This document shows, in pieces, positions 27,698 through 37,508 of a stretch of 64,000 nucleotides of DNA. The notes below the pieces were generated by a model. That model saw only the letters and a program-made list of their open reading frames with translations, ran no database searches and was not told the DNA's origin. The stretch covers positions 1,928,501-1,992,500 of the forward strand of contig NZ_CP040517.1 in the NCBI RefSeq assembly GCF_005849285.1. Reading direction: 5' to 3'. Origin of the DNA: Luteithermobacter gelatinilyticus. GTDB lineage: Bacteria > Pseudomonadota > Alphaproteobacteria > Sphingomonadales > Emcibacteraceae. Made by a program: the position numbers and the translations under genes. Positions within the stretch are counted from its first letter, which is position 1. Each line of letters begins with the position of its first letter.

Positions 27698-28990
27698 TTA
27701 CCAGTCAACCTGGAACCGCAGACCAAAGGTATCAACGTCGGTCCCGTCATCCGCACCGCCTTCAATATCGGAGTGGGAATAGTTGGCCATGACGCGGGTA
27801 TAGTTGTTCAGGTGCCAGTTGACGCCCAAAATCCAGGTTTCCTGTTTGCCACCGTCGATGAGCGCCTCATTGTCCGTGAGGTCAACCACATCATAACGGG
27901 CGGCAATCTGCCAGGCCCCCATGCCGCCTTCAAAGACCGGGTTTTTCACTTTTACACGGCTGAACGCGCCTTTTTTATACCCGCGTTCTTCACCGGTAAG
28001 GAAATAGCTCAGGTCCACATACCCGCCGTTAAAGGAGGCGTTGTCATCCATAGCGACAAGGTCGGCGCTCTGCCAGGCCCATTCGGCCTGTGCGGAGAAC
28101 GGGCCCATGCGACCCGCCAGCTCCAGACCGAAGAAGGTGTCGTTATCAACCGCGAAATTTCCGGTATTCACATAGCGGCTGGCCTGGTGGTTGTGTGGGC
28201 GCTGGCGATAGCGGACGGTACCGGCCTCATCCAGTTCCCGATACCGTACAGACGCGCCCACATGGACCAACGCGCCATCAAATTTTGCCCCATAGGTGGC
28301 CCGAGCGGCGTAGGTCCGGTCCTGTTTGTCACCACCACTGGCCGCATCCCCCTGGAACAGGCCGGCTTTGAAGGTCATGCCATTGTCCACATAGTTCAGG
28401 GCAATACCGGTCTGACGGGACAGGCTGAAGGCATCCGTGAAGCTACCGCGTTCCATGAAAGTGATATAACGGGAAGAGGTTTGCTCTTCGAGAGAGTTGG
28501 GGGTTTTAAACTGCCCCACCATCACGGAAACCGGTTTCAGTTTCCATTCCAGATAGGCGTCTTTGACTTCCACCTCATCACCGGCAAAATCGGCTTCAAA
28601 TTTGTATTTGACGTCCTTGAAAACCACGCCTTCCACGCCAAGGCGCGCTGTGCGGAATTCCGTTCCGTCAACCTTGTCTGCGTCAAGGGAATTGCCAGCG
28701 GCGTCATCAGCAGACACATTGCCGTAATCCACATACAGACGACCGCGGACTTTCATTTTGAACTTGCCGTCCTTGCTGGACAGTTCCGGCGCGCCTTTCC
28801 ACTTGACGTTCAGATCACTGCCGCTGTCATCTTTTTTCTCATTTTTCTTGAGGTCATTGATTTGATTCTGCAGGGCGTTGATCTGGCGCTGCAATTCCTC
28901 AACGGACTGGGCTGAGGCAGGCGCTGCAAAAGCCACCCCTGAAAGGGCAGTCGCGGCCAGTATAGGGGTCAGACGTTTCCTGATAGACAT
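27698..28990 (-). CDS. Outer-membrane porin, phosphate-selective porin O/P type
   Basis: The 430-residue protein has a signal peptide (MSIRKRLTPILAATALSGVA ... ASA), a short coiled coil (VEELQRQINALQNQINDL) that probably trimerises in the periplasm, and a long beta-rich region ending in the terminal strand FGLRFQVDW with a C-terminal Trp. These are features of OprP/OprO-like porins. The motif KYKFEADFAGDEVEVKDAYLEW near residue 120 is typical. The ATG at 28990 is better spaced from AGAAGGA than the one at 28996. Ion selectivity cannot be read from sequence. The gene has its own terminator. Confidence 0.9.
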   Translation of the reverse strand: MSIRKRLTPILAATALSGVAFAAPASAQSVEELQRQINALQNQINDLKKNEKKDDSGSDLNVKWKGAPELSSKDGKFKMKVRGRLYVDYGNVSADDAAGNSLDADKVDGTEFRTARLGVEGVVFKDVKYKFEADFAGDEVEVKDAYLEWKLKPVSVMVGQFKTPNSLEEQTSSRYITFMERGSFTDAFSLSRQTGIALNYVDNGMTFKAGLFQGDAASGGDKQDRTYAARATYGAKFDGALVHVGASVRYRELDEAGTVRYRQRPHNHQASRYVNTGNFAVDNDTFFGLELAGRMGPFSAQAEWAWQSADLVAMDDNASFNGGYVDLSYFLTGEERGYKKGAFSRVKVKNPVFEGGMGAWQIAARYDVVDLTDNEALIDGGKQETWILGVNWHLNNYTRVMANYSHSDIEGGADDGTDVDTFGLRFQVDW

Positions 28991-29200
28991 ATTCATGTTC
29001 CTTCTGTGGTTATCTTCTGTGGTTATAAAAGTTTCTGGTTCTATACACTTTGGCAGTCAACGGATTACGGTAATCCGGTTTCCTCTCGCATCCGTGGCAT
29101 GCCCCTTCACTAAACATCATTCGTGAATGAAAAATTATGGTTTTATGACATTTTTGTGACATCTTATGCTGAGCCAGCAAAAAACCAACCGCACAAAAAA

Positions 29201-29226
29201 TAAAGGCCGTTCTGCAACGGCCTTTA
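29201..29226 (-). terminator. Rho-independent terminator of the sulfite reductase operon
   Basis: An 11-bp perfect stem, TAAAGGCCGTT (29201-29211) with AACGGCCTTTA (29216-29226), closes a four-base loop. On the minus strand it lies 22 bases beyond the DUF934 stop and is followed by a T-rich run. Confidence 0.9.
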
Positions 29227-29248
29227 CATGATGGATCCCTATCCCGGT

Positions 29249-29728
29249 TTAGCGGCGGCGGTAAAGCGGCAATTTCTCATCCACCGAGGCCTGATAGGTC
29301 ACAGAAAACCCGTCCAGGCCTTGCAAGGCATCTCTGATGTCCTTGCCTTCCTTGACTTCAAAGGCATTAAACCCGCAGCGCTGCATGTAAAACATCTGAT
29401 CCCGCATGACATCTCCCACAGCGCGCAATTCCCCCTGATACCCGTAACGTCCCCGCAGCAACCGGGCAATGGAATAACCGCGCCCGTCCATAAAGGTGGG
29501 AAACTCCACAGCTATAACAGCAAGGTCATCAAGATCTTCTTTCAAGATGGCCGGATCGGCATCAGAGCCCAGACGCACCCCGACCTTGCCCTCACGGTGC
29601 CGCAATTTGTCTTTTTCAATCAGCCAGCGTGCCAAGGGAACAATGACATCCCCCTCCGGCAGGGCCTCGGCTTCTCCCACATGCTGGAAGCTGTCCTCGA
29701 CGATGGTTTTATGCTTGATGATCTGCAT
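29249..29728 (-). CDS. DUF934 domain-containing protein, sulfite reductase partner
   Basis: The 159-residue protein matches the DUF934 family, found next to alphaproteobacterial assimilatory sulfite reductases. Characteristic parts are IVPLARWLIEK, VEFPTFMDGRGYSIARLLR near residue 80, and a C-terminal MFYMQRCGFNAFEVKEG. Its function is unknown, but conserved linkage suggests a role in sulfite reduction, perhaps electron delivery. A strong AAGGAGG site supports the ATG at 29728, 20 bases inside the upstream cysI frame, so the two genes are translationally coupled. Confidence 0.9.
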   Translation of the reverse strand: MQIIKHKTIVEDSFQHVGEAEALPEGDVIVPLARWLIEKDKLRHREGKVGVRLGSDADPAILKEDLDDLAVIAVEFPTFMDGRGYSIARLLRGRYGYQGELRAVGDVMRDQMFYMQRCGFNAFEVKEGKDIRDALQGLDGFSVTYQASVDEKLPLYRRR

Positions 29729-31373
29729 AGACTGCCTCCTTAAACGGTGCCATTCCCACACGCCGGTAGGTATCCAGAAAACGTTCGCCCTCCTCACGAA
29801 GTGCCACATAAGTTTTCAACAGCCGGTCAATGGCCGGAACAATCTCCTCTTCCCCAAAGGCCGGCCCCATGATTTTGCCAATGGAGGCGTCATCACTTTC
29901 CGACCCGCCAAGGGTGATCTGGTAATATTCCGTACCTTTCTTGTCGACGCCCAAAATCCCGATATGGCCCACATGATGATGGCCGCAGGCATTGATACAG
30001 CCGGACATTTTCAGCTTCAGCTGACCCAGGTCATAGAGATAATCCATGTCGTCAAAATGCTGGCTGATCCGCTCCGCTATGGGGATGGAGCGAGCATTGG
30101 CCAGAGAACAATAATCCAGCCCCGGGCAGCAGATCATGTCCTGCAATGTGCCTATATTGGGGGTGGCAAATCCCAGTGCTTTAAGGTTTTCCCAAAGTTC
30201 CGGCAGATCGTCCTGCTTCACATCGGCCAGCACCAGATTCTGATCGTGAGTGGTGCGGATTTCCCCGAAACTATACTGATCCGCCAGATCCGCCACCGCT
30301 TCCATCTGCTTATCCGTGGCATCGCCTGGCGGCACACCCGGTTTTTTCAGGGAAACGATCACAATGGCATACCCCGGTTTCTTATGGGCCACGACATTTT
30401 GCTTGTACCACCAGGAAAAATCCCGGTTATCCAGCAGAAGCTGCTCCACCACGGCGGATTTGGCCGGGAGGGTCTCATATTCCGGTTCCGTAAAATGCGC
30501 CTTAACCCGGTCGATTTCCGCCTGATCCAGTTCCACACCGCCTTCTTCGAGGATATTATGCCATTCCTCTTCCACCCGGCGGGTAAATTCTTCCAGCTTG
30601 AGCTCATGAACCAGGATCTTGATCCGGGCCTTGAACATGTTATCCCGGCGCCCATAACGGTTATAGACCCGCATGATCGCCTCGGTATAGGTCAGCAGGT
30701 CCTTTTCCGGCACAAACGCATTGATCAGCTTGCCAACCATCGGGGTTCGCCCCATGCCGCCACCCACATAGACTTCAAAACCGATCTCGCCAGCATCGTT
30801 TTTGGTCGCCCGATAGCCGATATCATGGAACAGTATAGCCGCCCGGTCCGTTTTTGCACCGGTAAAGGCCATTTTGAATTTACGCGGCAGATGCACAAAT
30901 TCCGGATGAAAGGTGGACCATTGCCGCATGATTTCCGCATAAGGCCGCGGGTCGACCACCTCATCCCCTGCGACGCCAGCATATTGGTCAGCACTGATAT
31001 TACGGATACAGTTGCCGCTGGTCTGAATGGCATGCATCTGCACCGTGGCCAGATCCGCCAGAATGTCCGGCACATCTTCCAGCTTCGGCCAGTTATATTG
31101 AATATTCTGGCGCGTGGTAAAATGACCATAGCCTTTGTCATATTTGCGTGCCACATGGGCCAGCATCCGCAACTGACGCGACGACAACAGGCCATAGGGA
31201 ATCGCCACCCTGAGCATATAGGCATGAAGCTGTAAATACAGCCCGTTCTGAAGCCTTAAGGGACGAAATTCCTCTTCGGTCAACTCCCCGGACAGACGAC
31301 GCGCCACCTGGCCCCGAAACTGGGCAACGCGTTCATTTACAATTTTCTGGTCATAATCGTCATATATATACAT
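29709..31373 (-). CDS. cysI: Assimilatory sulfite reductase, siroheme hemoprotein subunit
   Basis: The 554-residue protein has the nitrite/sulfite reductase ferredoxin-like half repeats and the siroheme-[4Fe-4S] domain. Cluster-ligand motifs are CPGLDYCSLANAR near residue 418 and CINACGHHHVGHIG near 457. The N-terminus shows YGHFTTRQNIQYNWPKL near 80, which contacts siroheme and substrate. It reduces sulfite to sulfide for cysteine synthesis. No cysG or cysH is adjacent, and the electron donor is not encoded here. It is divergent from the anchor-I gene with 254 bases between them, probably a regulated promoter region. Confidence 0.93.
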   Translation of the reverse strand: MYIYDDYDQKIVNERVAQFRGQVARRLSGELTEEEFRPLRLQNGLYLQLHAYMLRVAIPYGLLSSRQLRMLAHVARKYDKGYGHFTTRQNIQYNWPKLEDVPDILADLATVQMHAIQTSGNCIRNISADQYAGVAGDEVVDPRPYAEIMRQWSTFHPEFVHLPRKFKMAFTGAKTDRAAILFHDIGYRATKNDAGEIGFEVYVGGGMGRTPMVGKLINAFVPEKDLLTYTEAIMRVYNRYGRRDNMFKARIKILVHELKLEEFTRRVEEEWHNILEEGGVELDQAEIDRVKAHFTEPEYETLPAKSAVVEQLLLDNRDFSWWYKQNVVAHKKPGYAIVIVSLKKPGVPPGDATDKQMEAVADLADQYSFGEIRTTHDQNLVLADVKQDDLPELWENLKALGFATPNIGTLQDMICCPGLDYCSLANARSIPIAERISQHFDDMDYLYDLGQLKLKMSGCINACGHHHVGHIGILGVDKKGTEYYQITLGGSESDDASIGKIMGPAFGEEEIVPAIDRLLKTYVALREEGERFLDTYRRVGMAPFKEAVYADHQA

Positions 31374-31627
31374 GGTCTTTATCCAATGCCGGGCTGGCCC
31401 GGCGGCCTGGTTCGTCTGCTCAGTCTATCCGCTCAGGGCAGACTTCATTCAGCATAAGCGGCTAATTTACCGTATTTTTTAGTGTATTTTATCTTATTCT
31501 ACACATATATAACCCTAAAAATTATGTTTTTCAATACAACAAATGTGTTTTTCCAAAAAATACTTTTTCATAAAAGCTTCACATGTCCAGGGCAGGATGA
31601 GCCAACAACGTTCTGGAAGGAAATATC

Positions 31628-33220
31628 ATGTCTTCACGTTTAACGCTTATCCACAGGATGCAAAAATCACTGTTCCGGACGCTCGCTCTGCTCTTCGGCT
31701 TACCCCTTGGCGGCGCTATGATTTCGCTATCCCTTGCGACTTCTTTATCCCATGCCGCCCCCCTTGAGCTCAAAACGCTGGCGACTTACGAAACCGATCT
31801 TTTCAAAAAAAGCGCTGCTGAAATTGTGGTGTTCCAGCCCGACACACAAAATATTTTTGTGGTCAACGGTGCCGCCCCTTCGGTTGATGTTCTGCGTCTG
31901 ACGCCGGGAAACAAACTTGAAAAACATGCCACATTGACCCTGACTGCTGTGGAAACGCCCACCAGTGTGGCGGTGCGCCACGACCTGATCGCCGTTGCGG
32001 TCCATAATGACGCGCTTCCACAACGACCGGGCAAGATCCTGCTTTTCAACAACAGCTTTCAAAGAATTTCTGAATTTCCGGCCGGGTCCCTGCCGGATAT
32101 GGTAAGCTTTACCCCGGACGGACGTTATGTGCTGGCCGCCAATGAGGGCGAACCTCGCGATGGTGTTGACCCGTCAGGCTCTGTGACAATCATTGATTTG
32201 GTACATGGGCTGTCCCGGGCACGGGTGATCCAGGCCGGCTTTGAGGGTTTTTCGACCAGGGCACTGATCCGCCAGGGCGTACGTATCGCACCCGGCAAGA
32301 GCTTTGCGGAAGATGCGGAACCGGAATATATTGCCCCCGCCGCCGACAGCCGCCGGGCCTGGGTATCCCTGCAGGAAAACAATGCGCTGGCGGAAATCGA
32401 CCTTGTGGAAGGCCGTATCAGCCGCATTCTGCCGCTGGGGCTCAAAGACCACAGCCACGCCGGACAGGGCCTGGACGCCAATGATAAAGACGGCATCAAT
32501 ATCCGCCCCCTGCCCCTCTATGGCATGTATATGCCGGATGCCATTGCTACCCTCACCCATGAGGACCGCACCTTTATCCTGACCGCCAATGAAGGCGATG
32601 CCCGGGAAGAAGAAATCAAGGCCGGGAAAGCCCCCCTGGACGAAACACGTTTTCCAAAGGATCTGGTGGCTGCCTTCAAGAAACTGCGCATTTCCGGCAC
32701 CGACGGTGACCTTGATGGGGATGGGGACATTGACCGAATCCACAGCTATGGCGCCCGTTCTTTTTCGGTTTTTTCCGAACAAGGCACTTTGCTGTTTGAC
32801 AGCGGGGACCAGTTTGAACAAATCACTGCTCGTCACCTTGGTAAGGACGGATTCAACAGCGACAATGACGAAGGCGCCAGCGCCGACAAACGCAGCGATA
32901 ATAAAGGTCCCGAACCGGAAGGGCTCACCATCGGTGTCGTAGACGACAGAACCTATGCCTTTATCGGACTTGAACGGGTCGGCGGCATTATGGTGTATGA
33001 CGTCACCGACCCAACCGCGCCGCAATTCTCCACCTATATCAACAACCGGGTCTTCAATAAAGAGCTCGACTTTTCCAGAACCGCCGATATCAAGGCCGCC
33101 GGCCCGCTGGGACCGGAAGGGATAAGTTTCATCCCGGCCGACGACAGCCCCACCGGCAAACCGTTATTGCTGGTTGCTTATGAAATCAGCGGCACTGTTG
33201 AGGTAATGGAAATTAACTGA
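31628..33220 (+). CDS. Choice-of-anchor I family secreted protein
   Basis: The 530-residue protein has a cleavable signal peptide (hydrophobic stretch around LALLFGLPLGGAMISLSLA, then SHA). The mature part is a beta-propeller-like repeat domain with FTPDGRYVLAANEGEPRDG near residue 163, FILTANEGDAREEE near 317, GDLDGDGDIDRIHSYGARSF near 358, and PEGLTIGVVDDRTYAFIGLE near 432. These are hallmarks of the choice-of-anchor I family, sometimes called alkaline-phosphatase-like. It is extracellular or periplasmic, and the ligand or enzyme activity is unknown. A strong terminator follows. Confidence 0.88.
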   Translation: MSSRLTLIHRMQKSLFRTLALLFGLPLGGAMISLSLATSLSHAAPLELKTLATYETDLFKKSAAEIVVFQPDTQNIFVVNGAAPSVDVLRLTPGNKLEKHATLTLTAVETPTSVAVRHDLIAVAVHNDALPQRPGKILLFNNSFQRISEFPAGSLPDMVSFTPDGRYVLAANEGEPRDGVDPSGSVTIIDLVHGLSRARVIQAGFEGFSTRALIRQGVRIAPGKSFAEDAEPEYIAPAADSRRAWVSLQENNALAEIDLVEGRISRILPLGLKDHSHAGQGLDANDKDGINIRPLPLYGMYMPDAIATLTHEDRTFILTANEGDAREEEIKAGKAPLDETRFPKDLVAAFKKLRISGTDGDLDGDGDIDRIHSYGARSFSVFSEQGTLLFDSGDQFEQITARHLGKDGFNSDNDEGASADKRSDNKGPEPEGLTIGVVDDRTYAFIGLERVGGIMVYDVTDPTAPQFSTYINNRVFNKELDFSRTADIKAAGPLGPEGISFIPADDSPTGKPLLLVAYEISGTVEVMEIN

Positions 33221-33277
33221 ATCTCAACCAATTTGACCTATATTGGATCAAATAAGACATTTTCCTCCCCAGACTTG

Positions 33278-33308
33278 GGCGGCTTTACGGAACAGCCGCC
33301 TTTCTTTT
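33278..33308 (+). terminator. Rho-independent terminator of the anchor-I gene
   Basis: GGCGGCT (33278-33284) pairs with AGCCGCC (33294-33300) around a nine-base loop and is followed directly by TTTCTTTT. It lies about 60 bases after the stop codon. Confidence 0.9.
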
Positions 33309-33316
33309 GGAAGATC

Positions 33317-33355
33317 TAGAGTGAATTGTGAATAGGGTGGCTCAATTCACTTTAG
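33317..33355. repeat. Diverged copy of the dispersed palindrome, overlapping the hydratase stop
   Basis: The left arm TAGAGTGAATTGTGAATAGG matches the full copy at 18100 with one change. The right part reads GGCTCAATTCACTTTAG. CTAGAGTGAATTG can pair with CAATTCACTTTAG with one mismatch. The right edge supplies the TAA stop (complement of 33352-33354) of the minus-strand enoyl-CoA hydratase gene. Confidence 0.9.
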
Positions 33356-34116
33356 AATTTGGAAAAATCAGGCTGGCGTTTTTCGAAAAACGCTGTGGCC
33401 ACCTCCATAAATTCCGGGGTTTTGAGAAGCTCGGCAAAAAGCTGCCCCTCCTCCATCATGCGGTCCTGCATGACCGTATGGTTTTTGCGCAGCAGCCGTT
33501 TGGTTTGCAGGATGGCATTGGGGGCCTTGGCCGCGAGCGCATGCGCCTTGGCCAAAACGGCTGCCGCGAAGTCATTGGCCGGTAAAAGCCGTGCCACCAG
33601 GCCAGCCTTTTCCGCCTCCTCGGCGCTGAGAACTTCCCCCATCATCAGCATTTCCGCCGCTTTGGCCGGACCAATGGCCTGCGGCAAAAGATAGGACGAT
33701 CCCGCTTCGGGCACCAGCGCAAGATTGGTGAACGGGGTGCTGAACGTCGCCTCCGGCGTCGCATAAATCAGATCGCTGTGCAACAGCATGGTCACCCCGA
33801 TCCCTACTGCCAGCCCCTGCACCCCGACCACAATCGGCTTTTCAAAGCGGGAAATGGTTTTCAGGAAACGGAATACCGGCGCTTTCTCGGCATCCTGCAG
33901 ACCCGCGGCAAAATCCTTCAGGTCATTGCCACTGGTAAACGCATCGCCATTGGCGCGAATCAATACCACACGGATATGATCATCCGCCGCCGCCTCGTCA
34001 AGGCCATCACATAATGCTGTATACATTTCATGGGTTATGGCATTTTTTTTATCCGGCCGGTTAAAGGTAAGAATTAATACCCGGTCATCCCGTTCTTTCA
34101 GAATATGTTCGCTCAT
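33352..34116 (-). CDS. Enoyl-CoA hydratase/isomerase family protein
   Basis: The 254-residue crotonase-fold protein shows LILTFNRPDKKNAITHEMY near the N-terminus, the oxyanion-hole segments GDAFTSGNDLKDFA near residue 58 and VQGLAVGIGVTMLLHSDLI near 99, and TPFTNLALVPEAGSSYLLPQ near 126. The second glutamate of the hydratase pair is visible in PEAGSS. Members hydrate or isomerise unsaturated acyl-CoAs; a general acyl-CoA role is likely and the specific substrate is not. A GGGAGA site marks the ATG at 34116. The stop codon lies in a dispersed repeat. Confidence 0.9.
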   Translation of the reverse strand: MSEHILKERDDRVLILTFNRPDKKNAITHEMYTALCDGLDEAAADDHIRVVLIRANGDAFTSGNDLKDFAAGLQDAEKAPVFRFLKTISRFEKPIVVGVQGLAVGIGVTMLLHSDLIYATPEATFSTPFTNLALVPEAGSSYLLPQAIGPAKAAEMLMMGEVLSAEEAEKAGLVARLLPANDFAAAVLAKAHALAAKAPNAILQTKRLLRKNHTVMQDRMMEEGQLFAELLKTPEFMEVATAFFEKRQPDFSKF

Positions 34117-34219
34117 CGCCACAATCTCCCGTTTCCTATACTGCAATGAAGTGTACGCCATTGGCCGGGAAAATTCAAACGGTCGTTTTATAAAAAAACA
34201 GAACCCCACAGACATGAAA

Positions 34220-34244
34220 AAGGGCTGCGACAGGCGCAGCCCTT
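34220..34244 (-). terminator. Rho-independent terminator of groESL
   Basis: AAGGGCTGCG (34220-34229) pairs perfectly with CGCAGCCCTT (34235-34244), with the loop ACAGG. On the minus strand it starts 27 bases after the groL stop and runs into TTTTT. Confidence 0.9.
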
Positions 34245-34270
34245 CGGTAAAGCTTGTCTGCGGGCGGGGT

Positions 34271-35923
<1,653 letters not shown>

Positions 35924-35950
35924 CTATTTCTTAGTCGTGTTCGGAATGAA

Positions 35951-36238
35951 TTATTCGATGATGCCGAGAATGTCGGACTCTTTCATGATCAGCAGATCTT
36001 CTCCGTCGATCTTCACTTCGGTACCTGACCATTTGCCAAACAGTACCTGGTCCCCGGTTTTCACATCCAGAGGACGGACAGTCCCGTCTTCACCTTTTAC
36101 GCCCGGCCCCGCGGCAACAACTTCACCCTGGCTGGGTTTTTCCTTGGCGGTATCCGGAATAATGATGCCACCGGCGGTTTTCTGTTCACTATCCACGCGA
36201 CGGACAAGAACACGATCATGCAACGGACGAAATGCCAT
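35951..36238 (-). CDS. groS: Co-chaperonin GroES
   Basis: The 95-residue lid subunit begins [20 protein letters not shown], contains the mobile-loop region [20 protein letters not shown] and the roof/core segment GEVVAAGPG, and ends [14 protein letters not shown]. It is the first gene of the groESL operon, 53 bases downstream of the CIRCE element. Confidence 0.99.
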   Translation of the reverse strand: MAFRPLHDRVLVRRVDSEQKTAGGIIIPDTAKEKPSQGEVVAAGPGVKGEDGTVRPLDVKTGDQVLFGKWSGTEVKIDGEDLLIMKESDILGIIE

Positions 36239-36290
36239 TTTGCTTATTCCTCTTTTAATAAGGTTGGTTTCATTCTACATGGTTGAAATA

Positions 36291-36317
36291 TTAGCACTCA
36301 CCAAGAGAGAGTGCTAA
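36291..36317 (-). promoter_or_regulatory. CIRCE element (HrcA operator) of groESL
   Basis: TTAGCACTC (36291-36299), nine spacer bases, and GAGTGCTAA (36309-36317) form the exact CIRCE consensus upstream of groES. HrcA binds CIRCE and represses groESL until heat stress. The hrcA gene is not in the window. Confidence 0.98.
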
Positions 36318-36501
36318 CAGCTGTCTAGAGAAATAGATCTGATCCAGGAAGTGTCAAGGGGTAGTGGAAGATTTTTTTTAAAAAAAACCAGACTTTTTTC
36401 AATCCCCTACCCCATATGGGGGAGAGACTGAAAATTACAAGCCGTCTGCTGACATTTTATCCTTTCCGCGTCACAGTTTTGCATCGCAGGTTCGCCTCAC
36501 A

Positions 36502-36522
36502 ACCTATGCACAATTCACTCTA
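36502..36522. repeat. Half copy of the dispersed repeat (ACCTATGCACAATTCACTCTA)
   Basis: This piece is the reverse complement of the arm beginning TAGAGTGAATTGTGCATAGG. It is closest to the copy at 47515, with a single mismatch, and it shares the GCATAGG variant with that copy. The opposite arm is absent. Confidence 0.85.
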
Positions 36523-36531
36523 GTGACCTTA

Positions 36532-36551
36532 TGATATATAGTGATATATAG
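36532..36551. repeat. 10-bp tandem duplication TGATATATAG
   Basis: TGATATATAG occurs twice without a gap (36532-36541 and 36542-36551), ten bases after the half repeat and just before a very AT-rich stretch. Confidence 0.8.
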
Positions 36552-36655
36552 ATGGACTCTATATAAAGATATTAAATAAATATATATCCAAGAAAGTTCT
36601 ATTATAATAATAGTAGAAGCGCCACAGCCGCCGCTGCCCCCCGTCTTTGACCTGG

Positions 36656-37213
36656 TTATTTTCCTTCAACCAAACGATTGACCATGGTGCGCATGGTTTT
36701 GATGGCGGGTTCCGCCCCGAAAATCTTGGCCCCCTGGATCGCTCCATCAATGATCACCATGAGCTGACTGGCAAAAGAAAACGGATCCCGCATGCCAAGT
36801 TCCGCACCAAGCCCCGCATAACGTTTCAATGTGGTTTCCTTATGAGCCCGAATGGTCTGGAAGACCGGGCTTCTTGGATCGGCATATTCGCCCGCCCCCC
36901 TCAGAAACATACACCCGTTAAAATCGGGGGAGCGGAACCAGTCCTCATACACTTCGATAATGGCATTGAGGCGCCCCCGGGGTTTCAGGTCCCAGCCCGC
37001 CGTTTTCAGACGGTATTGATCGGCGAAAAACTGTTCCTTCTTTTTTAGAGCAGCCACCACCAGATCGTCCTTGGATTTGAAATGATTGTAGAGCGTCATT
37101 TTCGCCACGCCTGCTTCCTTGAGAATCGTATCAATGCCTGTCGCGTGATATCCGTAGCGATTAAAAAGTCTGACGGCCGTATCGACCAGATGATCTCTGC
37201 GTGAGGACGCCAT
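36656..37213 (-). CDS. TetR/AcrR family transcriptional regulator
   Basis: The 185-residue repressor-type protein has an N-terminal helix-turn-helix: LVDTAVRLFNRYGYHATGID with ILKEAGVAKMTLYNHFKSKD (residues 9-48). The C-terminal domain contains CMFLRGAGEYADPRSPV, seen in regulators of the YcdC/NemR-like group. A GGAGGT site precedes the ATG at 37213. It is divergent from the GST gene, and a perfect operator-like palindrome overlaps the GST promoter, so it most likely represses GST and itself. The inducer is unknown. Confidence 0.9.
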   Translation of the reverse strand: MASSRRDHLVDTAVRLFNRYGYHATGIDTILKEAGVAKMTLYNHFKSKDDLVVAALKKKEQFFADQYRLKTAGWDLKPRGRLNAIIEVYEDWFRSPDFNGCMFLRGAGEYADPRSPVFQTIRAHKETTLKRYAGLGAELGMRDPFSFASQLMVIIDGAIQGAKIFGAEPAIKTMRTMVNRLVEGK

Positions 37214-37292
37214 ATTACCTCCGTTATTCTTTGAAATTACAAACTTAATTGGTCCCCTTGCCGGATGCAAGAAACAGTTTCTCATAATCCTG

Positions 37293-37322
37293 TTGACAAA
37301 TAGACAGACTTGTCTGTATATA
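37293..37322 (+). promoter_or_regulatory. Sigma-70-like promoter with overlapping TetR-type operator
   Basis: A perfect TTGACA (37293-37298) lies 18 bases before TATATA (37317-37322), pointing at the GST gene. Between them sits the palindrome ACAGAC-TT-GTCTGT (37304-37317), whose outer bases TA/TA also match. Its place between the two hexamers is classic for repression by the adjacent TetR-family protein. Confidence 0.8.
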
Positions 37323-37346
37323 TACCATATCTTATGGAGAAACGCG

Positions 37347-37504
37347 ATGACCTACTTTTCTAGTCCCCGCCCGCCCGTTCCGCGCAGCCCCTGCCCGAAT
37401 TTTTGATTTTTCCCGTCTTCAGCGGCGCCCTCACGGTCACTCTGCTGGGCCTGCTGATTAATCGCCTCTCATTGGGGCATCCCACTTTCACCCTGAAAGG
37501 ATAA
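37347..37504 (+). other. Leader region with a short ORF and a possible relic membrane-protein tail
   Basis: A GGAGA site precedes ATG 37347, which opens a 19-codon frame ending at TGA 37404-37406. In a second frame, codons 37364-37504 are open and end with IFPVFSGALTVTLLGLLINR, then RLSLGHPTFTLKG and a stop five bases before the GST start. The hydrophobic run looks like one membrane helix. A frameshifted remnant of a small membrane protein or a leader peptide are both possible, and neither is proven. Confidence 0.4.
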
Positions 37505-37508
37505 TAAA

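Larger units (their letters stand above)
36318..36655. other. AT-rich intergenic region between groESL and the TetR gene
   Basis: This 338-base gap holds no convincing gene. It contains a homopolymer-rich block (T8/A8 near 36372-36387), a 12-bp perfect palindrome CCCCATATGGGG at 36410-36421, a half copy of the dispersed repeat at 36502-36522, a tandem TGATATATAG pair at 36532-36551, and a very AT-rich tail to about 36612. The groESL promoter must lie in its CIRCE-proximal part. Confidence 0.7.

Noticed and set aside
27641-28915. A 424-codon plus-strand open frame
   Set aside because: It is antisense to the porin gene, starts inside that gene's terminator, and has no domain.
29496-31235. A 579-codon plus-strand open frame
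   Set aside because: It is antisense to the sulfite reductase and DUF934 genes, whose frames have clear family motifs; the shadow has none.
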